From assembly GCA_028866015.1 (NCBI GenBank), contig JAGWIW010000016.1, positions 1 through 41,962 on the forward strand: 41,962 nucleotides of DNA. The letters run 5' to 3'. Below the pieces are notes generated by a model that worked only from the letters and a program-made list of their open reading frames with translations, was not told the DNA's origin and did not search any database. The position numbers and the translations under genes are program-made. This stretch comes from Betaproteobacteria bacterium. Its GTDB lineage: Bacteria; Pseudomonadota; Gammaproteobacteria; Burkholderiales; Ferrovaceae. Shown here in pieces: positions 7,624-14,344 of the stretch. Numbering within the stretch: the first letter of the stretch is position 1; every line of letters starts with the position of its first letter.

Positions 7624-10149
7624 ATGATTGACGAATATCGGGGGCTCGATGCCGCCACCGTGGCGGAACGCCAGGCAGTTGAAGGCCCCAACGTCCTGAG
7701 CCGTGAGCCCCGGCGCACCTTCTGGGCCATTGCAACGGAAATTTCCCGCGAACCCATGTTCCTGCTGCTGCTGGGTGCCGGCCTCGTATACCTGGTGCTG
7801 GGCAAGCCGGGGGATGCGCTGGCCCTGCTGGGCTTTGTCATCATCATCATGGGGGTGACCATCGCCCAGGAGCGTCGCACCGAGCGTACGCTGGAGGCGT
7901 TGCGCGACTTGTCGAGCCCGCGGGCGCTCGCCATTCGGGACGGAGTTCCCGTTCGGATTGCCGGGCGTGATGTGGTGCGGGACGATCTGCTTGCCGTGGT
8001 TGAAGGCGACCGGGTGCCGGCCGATGCGCAGGTGCTCCAGGCCCATGAACTGGCGGTGGATGAATCACTGCTCACCGGGGAGTCCGTTGCCGTTGCAAAG
8101 GCGGCAGCCACACAAGAAGCCTCTGCTGCAGAAGACGCCCTGCGGATTTATGCCGGAACGCTGGTGGTTCGGGGGCAAGGGCTGGTGCGAGTCACCGCCA
8201 TCGGCGACAGCACACGCCTGGGAGCCATCGGCCGCTCTCTGGAAACGGTGAAGCTGGAGGCGTCACCGCTACAACAGGAACGGGCCAGGCTGACAGGGCG
8301 CCTGGCCTGGGTTGCACTGGGCTTTTGCCTGTTGCTGGTTGGCTTGTATTGGGTGCTGAGGGGGGGGTTCCTGCAAGCGGCGCTGGCAGGCATCACGCTC
8401 GCAATGGCCGTGCTGCCCCAGGAAATTCCGGTGATCCTGATTGTCTTTCTGGCTCTGGGAGCGCGTCGCATTTCCTGGCACCGGGTCCTCACCCGCCGTC
8501 TCAATGCCATCGAAACCCTGGGCGAGACAACCGTGCTGTGCGTGGACAAGACGGGGACCCTCACCCAGAACCGCATGACCCTGAGCAGTCTGTGTGTTGA
8601 GGGGCAGGTGCTGGACGTGGGCGACCTCGCCCGGAATGATTTTCCCGAACGTTACCATTTGCTCCTGGAATACGCGGTGCTTGCCAGTGAGATCGAACCC
8701 CACGATCCCATGGAACGGGCCTTTCACGCGTTTGCCCGGGATTACCTGGCCCAGACAGAGCATTTGCATGAGGACTGGGCTCTGGTCCGTGAATACGAAC
8801 TCACGCCGGAACTGCCGGCCATGTCCCATCTTTGGCGGCCCTCAGACGGAAGTCATGCCGTGGTCGCCGCCAAAGGGGCGCCGGAGGCTGTGGCGGATCT
8901 GTGCCATCTTCCTGAAGCCATGCGGCGCGACGTGGCCCGGCAGGCGGAACTCATGGCCGATCGGGGATTGCGTGTACTGGGCGTGGCCCGGGCGATTCAT
9001 CGCGGTGAATCGTGGCCGGAAGCGCAGCACGATTTCGATTTCGAATGGGTTGGCCTGGCAGGGCTCTCGGACCCGCTTCGCGCCGAAGTGCCGGCGGCTA
9101 TGCGGCTGTGTCGCAATGCCCACATCCGGGTTGTGATGATCACGGGCGATCACCCGAGGACGGCGCGTGCCATTGCGCAGGGGGCAGGCATCGACTGCCG
9201 GGAGGTGATCACCGGTGCTGAAATGGAGTCCTGGCCCCAGGCTGTGCTGGACGAGCGGGTGGGGCAGACCTGTGTGTTTGCCCGGGTGACCCCGGACCAG
9301 AAGCTGATGCTGGTGAATGCCCTCAAGCGCCGCGGAGAAATCGTGGCCATGACGGGGGATGGCGTGAATGATGCGCCCGCTTTGAAGTCAGCGCACATTG
9401 GCATCGCCATGGGGAAGCGCGGTACCGACGTGGCGCGCGAAGCGGCATCCCTGGTTCTGTTGGAAGATGATTTTTCCGCCATTGTCACGGCCATTGCGCT
9501 GGGGCGCAGGATCTACGCCAATCTGCGCCAGGCTTTGGTCTATGCCATCGCGGTGCATGTTCCCACGATCGGACTGAGCCTGCTGCCTGTTCTCATGGGC
9601 TGGCCTCCGGTGTTGGCTCCGGTTCACATTGCCTTTCTGGAACTGGTGATCGATCCGGCCTGTTCTGTGGTGTTCGAAGCGGAGGAAGGAGGGCGGCAGC
9701 TTATGGAAAGCCGGCCCCGTGCAACGACGGAACCCCTGCTGTCAAACCGTCAGCTGGCCATGAGCCTGCTCTTCGGCATCCTCGCCACGGCCGTGGTCTG
9801 TGCGCTGTACCTGTGGGCTGTCCAGGATGGCGTGCAGGAAGGGGCGGCTCGTGCCATGACTTTCGTTGCCCTCATTGGTGCCAATATTGCCCTGATCCTG
9901 GCTTCCCGGTCTCCCCGTCCGGGCCTGGGATCGATGCTGGGGCGGCTGTCGAAAACGGCGCTGCGGGTGCTGGCGCTGACGGCGGCCGGGCTGGTGTGCG
10001 TGACGGTCTGGCCGCCCCTGGCGGCATTGTTTTCATTCCGGGAACTGACAATACACTCCTGGCTCACGGCGTTTGGCTGGGGCCTTGCAACGGTCGTACC
10101 GCTGGAAGCTGCCAAGCGCGCATTGTCCGTATCTGTCATAAAACCTTAA
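7624..10149 (+). CDS. Cation-transporting P-type ATPase
   Basis: The 841-residue P-type ATPase is close to the P2 (Ca2+/Na+/H+-like) group. It has the actuator motif LLTGES, the phosphorylation site DKTGTLT with Asp308, the nucleotide-binding KGAPE, and the hinge TGDGVNDAPAL. It has no N-terminal heavy-metal-binding domain and no CPC motif in helix M4, so it is not a Cu/Zn/Cd pump. M4 reads PQEIP (265-269), where Ca2+ pumps have PEGLP, and M6 reads ELVIDPACSVVFE, a pattern of a bacterial subfamily of uncertain ion. A ribosome site (GGGGAG) precedes the ATG. It is on the same strand as its neighbours, but its stop lies inside the Pho-box-like array of the next operon. The ion is not predictable. 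Confidence 0.9.
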   Translation: MIDEYRGLDAATVAERQAVEGPNVLSREPRRTFWAIATEISREPMFLLLLGAGLVYLVLGKPGDALALLGFVIIIMGVTIAQERRTERTLEALRDLSSPRALAIRDGVPVRIAGRDVVRDDLLAVVEGDRVPADAQVLQAHELAVDESLLTGESVAVAKAAATQEASAAEDALRIYAGTLVVRGQGLVRVTAIGDSTRLGAIGRSLETVKLEASPLQQERARLTGRLAWVALGFCLLLVGLYWVLRGGFLQAALAGITLAMAVLPQEIPVILIVFLALGARRISWHRVLTRRLNAIETLGETTVLCVDKTGTLTQNRMTLSSLCVEGQVLDVGDLARNDFPERYHLLLEYAVLASEIEPHDPMERAFHAFARDYLAQTEHLHEDWALVREYELTPELPAMSHLWRPSDGSHAVVAAKGAPEAVADLCHLPEAMRRDVARQAELMADRGLRVLGVARAIHRGESWPEAQHDFDFEWVGLAGLSDPLRAEVPAAMRLCRNAHIRVVMITGDHPRTARAIAQGAGIDCREVITGAEMESWPQAVLDERVGQTCVFARVTPDQKLMLVNALKRRGEIVAMTGDGVNDAPALKSAHIGIAMGKRGTDVAREAASLVLLEDDFSAIVTAIALGRRIYANLRQALVYAIAVHVPTIGLSLLPVLMGWPPVLAPVHIAFLELVIDPACSVVFEAEEGGRQLMESRPRATTEPLLSNRQLAMSLLFGILATAVVCALYLWAVQDGVQEGAARAMTFVALIGANIALILASRSPRPGLGSMLGRLSKTALRVLALTAAGLVCVTVWPPLAALFSFRELTIHSWLTAFGWGLATVVPLEAAKRALSVSVIKP

Positions 10150-10172
10150 CCGTTCAGTCACATAGCGGTCAC
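10133..10172 (+). promoter_or_regulatory. Pho-box-like array of four heptamers at 11-bp steps (putative PhoB site)
   Basis: Heptamers begin at 10133 (CTGTCAT), 10144 (CCTTAAC), 10155 (CAGTCAC) and 10166 (CGGTCAC), each 11 bp from the next. The PhoB site in enterobacteria is built of heptamers CTGTCAT/C separated by 4 bp, so the first copy is perfect, the third and fourth match at six of seven positions and the second at about four of seven. The array overlaps the stop codon of the ATPase gene and sits 26-65 bp upstream of the phosphoesterase start. Ten bases after the last heptamer comes a weak -10 (CTCAAT, 10183-10188), the spacing found at phoA. Regulation by phosphate is inferred from this and from the functions downstream. 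Confidence 0.65.
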
Positions 10173-10197
10173 GGGCGCGTGGCTCAATGGGCAAAAC

Positions 10198-11091
10198 TTG
10201 AAATGGGCCCGAGCCATATTGTTATCACCAACTCCGAACTCGCCTGAAGACCCCGCTTCCCGGGTTGAAATCCATTCCCGGGGTGAAAGTTTCAATTACC
10301 GTTCCATCTGGATTTCCGATATCCATCTGGGCACCCCCGGCTGCAAGGCCGACTACCTGCTCGATTTCCTGCGCTGCCACGAAGCGGAAACCTTTTACCT
10401 GGTGGGCGACATCCTGGACGGATGGCAGCTCAGAAAAAGCTGGTACTGGCCACAGACCCACAATGATGTGGTGCAGAAACTGCTGCGCAAGGCACGCAAG
10501 GGCACGCGCGTGGTTTATGTACCCGGCAACCATGACGAACTGGCGCGCCAGTTCGTGGGGCTGGCATTCGGAGACATCGAAGTGATGGAAGAGGCGGTGC
10601 ATACGCTGGCGGACGGGCGCCGCTTGTGGGTGGTGCATGGCGACCTGTTCGATGGCGTGACCCAGCATGCGCGCTGGCTTTCTCACCTGGGCGATACGCT
10701 CTATACCCTGATTCTCAAGTTCAACCAGTGGTTCAATGCGGTGCGCGCCCGGCTGGGGATGCCCTATTGGTCGGTTTCCCAGTACCTGAAGCAGCAGGTC
10801 AAGAATGCCGTGAACTACATCGCCGCCTTCGAGGAAGTGATGACCGAAGAGGCGCGCCGGCGTGGCTGTCATGGCGTGGTGTGCGGGCACATCCACAAGG
10901 CCGAAATTCGCAGCATCGGCGACCTGCTTTATTGCAATGACGGAGACTGGGTGGAAAGCATGACGGCCCTGGTCGAGACTTTCGAAGGGGAGCTCAAGAT
11001 CGTGGAGTGGCGCAATCGCGTGGCTGCCCCACTCAACCTGGGACCTACCCTTCTGGACGAAGAAACGCCAATTTTGGAGACCATGGCATGA
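10198..11091 (+). CDS. plcP: PlcP-type metallophosphoesterase (phospholipase C for membrane phospholipids; often annotated as LpxH-like)
   Basis: The 297-residue calcineurin-like phosphoesterase has all metal-binding motifs: SDIHLG (Asp41, His43), GDILDG (Asp71), GNHDE (Asn111, His112), HGDLFD (His147) and GHIH (His231, His233). Databases usually call this family UDP-2,3-diacylglucosamine diphosphatase, but the segments SWYWPQTHNDVVQKLL, NAVNYIAAFEE and GDWVES are those I recall from rhizobial and marine PlcP, which cleaves phosphatidylcholine or phosphatidylethanolamine to diacylglycerol during phosphate starvation. The classical 240-residue LpxH lacks them. The start is uncertain: the only in-frame start codons before the domain are TTG at 10198 and TTG at 10219, neither with a good ribosome site. 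The stop overlaps the glycosyltransferase start by ATGA. The family is firm; PlcP rather than LpxH is probable. Confidence 0.8.
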   Translation: MKWARAILLSPTPNSPEDPASRVEIHSRGESFNYRSIWISDIHLGTPGCKADYLLDFLRCHEAETFYLVGDILDGWQLRKSWYWPQTHNDVVQKLLRKARKGTRVVYVPGNHDELARQFVGLAFGDIEVMEEAVHTLADGRRLWVVHGDLFDGVTQHARWLSHLGDTLYTLILKFNQWFNAVRARLGMPYWSVSQYLKQQVKNAVNYIAAFEEVMTEEARRRGCHGVVCGHIHKAEIRSIGDLLYCNDGDWVESMTALVETFEGELKIVEWRNRVAAPLNLGPTLLDEETPILETMA

Positions 11092-12125
11092 AAATCATGA
11101 TCGTGACCGATGCCTGGGAGCCCCAGGTAAACGGTGTGGTGCGCACACTCAAGAACACCCGCCGGGAGCTTGAAGCGATGGGCCATCAGGTGGAGTTCCT
11201 GACACCGCTCGAGTTCCGGACGTTGCCATGCCCCACCTATCCGGATATCCGGCTTTCGCTGATGCCGGGGACATCCGTGCGCCGCCGCATCCGGGCATTC
11301 GCCCCGGACGCCTTGCACATTGCCACGGAAGGGCCGCTGGGTATGGCAGCCCGCGCCTGCGCGCTGCGCGACGGCCTGCCCTTCACCACGGCCTATCACA
11401 CCCGTTTTCCGGAATACGTCAAGGCGCGGTTCGCCATACCGCTCTCCTGGACCTATGCGTTTTTGCGCTGGTTCCATGGGCCATCGCGCGCCGTCATGGC
11501 GCCCACCCCGGTTGTGGTCCGGGATCTGGAGTCCTACGGTTTTCGCAACGTGGTGTTGTGGAGCCGGGGAGTGGATCTCGACATTTTTCGCCTGCAGGAT
11601 GTCAACAAGCTCAATACCAAGCCGCCGATATTCCTGTACGTGGGCCGTGTTGCTGTGGAAAAAAACGTGGATGCCTTCGTGAGCCTGGATCTTCCGGGGT
11701 CAAAGTGGGTGGCGGGGGATGGTCCGGCCCTGGCGCGCATCAAGCAGGCACATCCGGAGGTGAATTATCTGGGCGTGCTCAACCAGGCCGAGCTGGCCGA
11801 AGTGTATGCCTCTGCCGACGTGTTCGTCTTCCCCAGCAAAACGGACACCTTCGGGCTGGTTCTGCTGGAGGCTATGGCTTGCGGCTGCCCTGTGGCGGCT
11901 TATCCGGTCACCGGCCCGCTCGACGTGATCGGGTCGTCGGGAGCTGGCGTGATGCACGAGGACCTACGCCAGGCCTGTCTGCAGGCGCTTGATGTTTCCC
12001 GGGATACGGCACGTGCCCATGCGGAAAAGTTTTCCTGGCGTGCAGCCACCCAGCAGTTTCTCGGGCACTTGCGCCCCGTGCCGGAACGGGCTGGTGCTCC
12101 TGCGTTGCAGAGTGAAAGCGCTTGA
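11088..12125 (+). CDS. GT4-family glycosyltransferase, putative diacylglycerol glycosyltransferase (Agt-like)
   Basis: The 345-residue protein has two Rossmann-like domains of GT-B fold. The N-terminal motif TDAWEPQVNGVVRTL matches SQD2/Agt/PimB-like retaining GT4 enzymes, and the sugar-nucleotide site appears as YVGRVAVEKN, then SKTDTFGLVLLEAMACG at about residues 250-265. There is no signal peptide, so it should act at the inner face of the cytoplasmic membrane. Its ATG overlaps the phosphoesterase stop, and its stop overlaps the next TTG start, so the three proteins are probably made together. In alphaproteobacteria a PlcP-adjacent GT4 enzyme adds a hexose or glucuronic acid to diacylglycerol to make phosphate-free glycolipids. 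That role here is inference from context; sugar specificity cannot be read. Confidence 0.8.
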   Translation: MKIMIVTDAWEPQVNGVVRTLKNTRRELEAMGHQVEFLTPLEFRTLPCPTYPDIRLSLMPGTSVRRRIRAFAPDALHIATEGPLGMAARACALRDGLPFTTAYHTRFPEYVKARFAIPLSWTYAFLRWFHGPSRAVMAPTPVVVRDLESYGFRNVVLWSRGVDLDIFRLQDVNKLNTKPPIFLYVGRVAVEKNVDAFVSLDLPGSKWVAGDGPALARIKQAHPEVNYLGVLNQAELAEVYASADVFVFPSKTDTFGLVLLEAMACGCPVAAYPVTGPLDVIGSSGAGVMHEDLRQACLQALDVSRDTARAHAEKFSWRAATQQFLGHLRPVPERAGAPALQSESA

Positions 12126-12505
12126 ACCCTCCCCACCCTGAAAGCCCGTACAAGGGTAAAACCGGCCTGCGTCGGGTCTGGAATGCGCTGGGCTACTCGC
12201 TTGCTGGGTTTGCCGACGCCTATCGACATGAAAGCGCGTTCCGCCAGGAAGTGGCCCTGGCCGCGGTCCTGATTCCCTGTTCGATGTTCCTGCCGGCTTC
12301 AGGCGCAGGTCACGCGTTGATGGCGGGCAGCATCCTGCTGGTGTTGCTGGTGGAGCTGCTCAATTCTGCGGTGGAAGCGGCCGTGGATCGCATCTCCCTG
12401 GAAAACCACCTGCTCGCCAAACGCGCCAAGGATATCGGCAGTGCCGCCGTGTTGCTCAGTCTGATCCATGTGGCCGTGGTTTGGGTGCTGGTGCTGTTTT
12501 TTTGA
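12122..12505 (+). CDS. dgkA: Diacylglycerol kinase
   Basis: The 127-residue integral membrane enzyme phosphorylates diacylglycerol to phosphatidate with ATP. It shows the family signature ELLNSAVEAAVDR, with active-site Glu and Asn, followed by KDIGSAAV, and three hydrophobic helices; the length fits the trimeric bacterial DgkA (about 120 residues). The TTG start at 12122 overlaps the glycosyltransferase stop (TTGA), which supports translational coupling. Being in one operon with a diacylglycerol-producing and a diacylglycerol-consuming enzyme suggests it controls the diacylglycerol pool, in addition to the usual recycling of diacylglycerol from periplasmic glycan or lipid A modification. Its 3' end overlaps the convergent EamA gene by 50 bp. 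Confidence 0.93.
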   Translation: MNPPHPESPYKGKTGLRRVWNALGYSLAGFADAYRHESAFRQEVALAAVLIPCSMFLPASGAGHALMAGSILLVLLVELLNSAVEAAVDRISLENHLLAKRAKDIGSAAVLLSLIHVAVVWVLVLFF

Positions 12506-13394
12506 TCAGCGCACCCAGCCCGGCCCCCACCGTCACCAGAATCACACCCAGCGCCGTCACACCTGTGATGGCTTCGTCCAGAAATGGCACGGCCAGCAGC
12601 GCCGACGTGCCGGGAACGATGGCCAGCATGAGCGATGCCACCCCGGAACCGAGGGAGAGGGTGGCATAGGCGTAGCTGAAGGCTGCCACCAGCGCGGCAA
12701 TCACCCCCTGGTAGACCGCTTGCAGCAGGATGTCGTTCAAGGATGCGGCTGCCAGCCCCTTGGGCAGAAGCAGGGCGTAGATCGGCAGATAGATGCAGGC
12801 GGAAGCCACGGCAATGCCGCTCACTGCATCGATCGGGCGCACATGCCAGATGCGCACCAGCAAACCGTAGCAGGCCCACAGCAGCGAAGCGGCAACGAAG
12901 CACAGGTCGCCGGCCCATTCCATGCTGTTTTCGGCATGCGGCGCCCCCAGGCTGTTGAAACCCAGGATCAGCACCCCGATGGCGGCCAGTCCAAGGGCCA
13001 GGAAAGCGCGGGGTGAAGGACGGTCCTTGAGCCATACCCAGGCCAGCAGCGCCGTTCCCAGCGGAACACCGCCATTGACGATGATGCCGGCATGGGCAGC
13101 TGGCGCGAAAACGAACCCGCTGTAGGCGCAAAGCGCGTAGAACAACCCCCCGACACTGGCAATGGCCAGCAGGCGCGGCAAGGGCAGGGCATTTTTCACG
13201 GCGATGTACACCGGCAGCATGAAGAAGCCGGACACGGCAAAGCGCAGCGCAGCCATGTCAAATGGCGTCAGGGCGCTTTTGCCTCCCAGGCGCGAGACAA
13301 TGTTGAAGCCGGTCCAGCAGGTGATGACGGTGGCTGCGGCAAGAAAACCCTTCCAGCGGGGGCGTTCCGGATGCGTGTGGGGCATGTGGGGCAA
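12456..13394 (-). CDS. DMT-superfamily transporter with two EamA domains
   Basis: The 312-residue protein has about ten hydrophobic helices arranged as two EamA repeats. The first starts at about residue 14 (GFLAAATVITCW) and the second at about residue 160 (WAGDLCFVAASLLW). The conserved helix ends, such as FLDEAITGVTALGVILV, fit metabolite/drug exporters of the RhaT/EamA type. It ends in a basic, Pro-rich cytoplasmic tail. It is convergent with dgkA and their coding ends overlap by 50 bp. It is divergent from the PP0621-family gene. The substrate is unknown. Confidence 0.85.
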   Translation of the reverse strand: MPHMPHTHPERPRWKGFLAAATVITCWTGFNIVSRLGGKSALTPFDMAALRFAVSGFFMLPVYIAVKNALPLPRLLAIASVGGLFYALCAYSGFVFAPAAHAGIIVNGGVPLGTALLAWVWLKDRPSPRAFLALGLAAIGVLILGFNSLGAPHAENSMEWAGDLCFVAASLLWACYGLLVRIWHVRPIDAVSGIAVASACIYLPIYALLLPKGLAAASLNDILLQAVYQGVIAALVAAFSYAYATLSLGSGVASLMLAIVPGTSALLAVPFLDEAITGVTALGVILVTVGAGLGALIKKTAPAPKPRPHGSD

Positions 13395-13465
13395 AAAAGC
13401 TCGGATCGAACCGCCAGTCTAACACCGATTCCTTGTTGCACTGCGGTCATGGTAGATTTGACCCC

Positions 13466-13708
13466 ATGATTCGACTGTTGCTTTGGGGGCTGGTGATCTG
13501 GCTCGCCATCAAATATATATTGCCGGCCCTGGGGCGGATCAGCGCTCCAACTGCGCCACCCCCGCCGCCACCCCCTGACCCCGATGCCGGGGCCCAGGAA
13601 ATGGTGCGTTGCGCACATTGCGGTCTTTACATTCCCAGGACGGAAGCACTGCCCGGAGGCGGAGCCTTTTATTGCAGCGAGCCGCACCGCCGCGCGGGAC
13701 TGCGCTAG
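13466..13708 (+). CDS. PP0621-family small protein (membrane anchor plus Cys-rich tail)
   Basis: The 80-residue protein starts with a hydrophobic helix (IRLLLWGLVIWLAIKYI), continues with a Pro-rich linker (seven consecutive prolines) and ends with a small metal-binding module: CAHC followed 20 residues later by CSEPH, the pattern of a treble-clef zinc ribbon. This matches the uncharacterised PP0621 family of Beta- and Gammaproteobacteria. Its stop is directly followed by the GTG start of ampD, so the two are coexpressed and may be functionally linked. The function is not known; a possible upstream in-frame start near 13433 would extend it by 11 residues without a ribosome site. Confidence 0.8.
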   Translation: MIRLLLWGLVIWLAIKYILPALGRISAPTAPPPPPPPDPDAGAQEMVRCAHCGLYIPRTEALPGGGAFYCSEPHRRAGLR

Positions 13709-14287
13709 GTGGGCAGCCTCCGGTTTCCTGTGGATGCCGCAGGCCGGGTGCGGCGCGCTCGTCAGATCCCTTCCCCGAATTGCGATGCCCGCCCGCCGCG
13801 CACGCCCATTTCCTTGCTGGTGATCCACAACATCAGCTTGCCGCCCAATCGGTTTGGCGGGGATGACATCATCCGCCTGTTCACCAATACCCTGGACCCT
13901 GCGGCCCATCCTGCCTACCGGGAATTGCAGGGACTGCAGGTATCCGCCCATTTCCTGATCCGCCGTGACGGGGAACTGATCCAGTTCGTGCCCTGTTTGC
14001 AGCGGGCCTGGCATGCCGGGGTATCCCTCTGGCGCGGCCGTCCCCACTGCAACGCCTTTTCCATCGGTATCGAACTGGAAGGGTGCGATACCCTGCCGTT
14101 CGAACCGGCCCAATATGAAGTGCTGGCCGCTCTCGCCAACAGCTTGTGCGAGGCCTATCCGATCCGGGCCATTGCGGGGCATTCCGACATTGCTCCCGGG
14201 CGAAAAACAGACCCGGGCCCCTGCTTTGACTGGGCCTTTTTAAGGGAAAATGTCACCGACTGTCCAAATGGGGTAGGCTCGGGATAG
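13709..14287 (+). CDS. ampD: 1,6-anhydro-N-acetylmuramyl-L-alanine amidase AmpD
   Basis: The 192-residue cytoplasmic zinc amidase cuts the stem peptide from 1,6-anhydro-MurNAc during peptidoglycan recycling, which also lowers the inducer of AmpR-type beta-lactamase control. The start of the fold reads SPNCDARP and VIHNIS; zinc ligands are His40 (VIHNIS), His158 (AGHSDIAPGR) and Asp168 (KTDPG). The body fits the Amidase_2 domain, and the length is usual for AmpD. The GTG start is immediately after the PP0621 stop with no gap. A later start would cut the conserved SPNCD segment, so the GTG is preferred. Confidence 0.92.
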   Translation: MGSLRFPVDAAGRVRRARQIPSPNCDARPPRTPISLLVIHNISLPPNRFGGDDIIRLFTNTLDPAAHPAYRELQGLQVSAHFLIRRDGELIQFVPCLQRAWHAGVSLWRGRPHCNAFSIGIELEGCDTLPFEPAQYEVLAALANSLCEAYPIRAIAGHSDIAPGRKTDPGPCFDWAFLRENVTDCPNGVGSG

Positions 14288-14344
14288 AATGCCGGGCTAC
14301 TGGGGCACCAAGACCCCTCAAGAATTATCCATAGGGAGTTTTAA

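Noticed and set aside
14250-14266. ATGTCAC and CTGTCCA before pntA, resembling a Pho box
   Set aside because: The heptamers are 10 bp and not 11 bp apart, lie inside the ampD coding end and there is no third copy.
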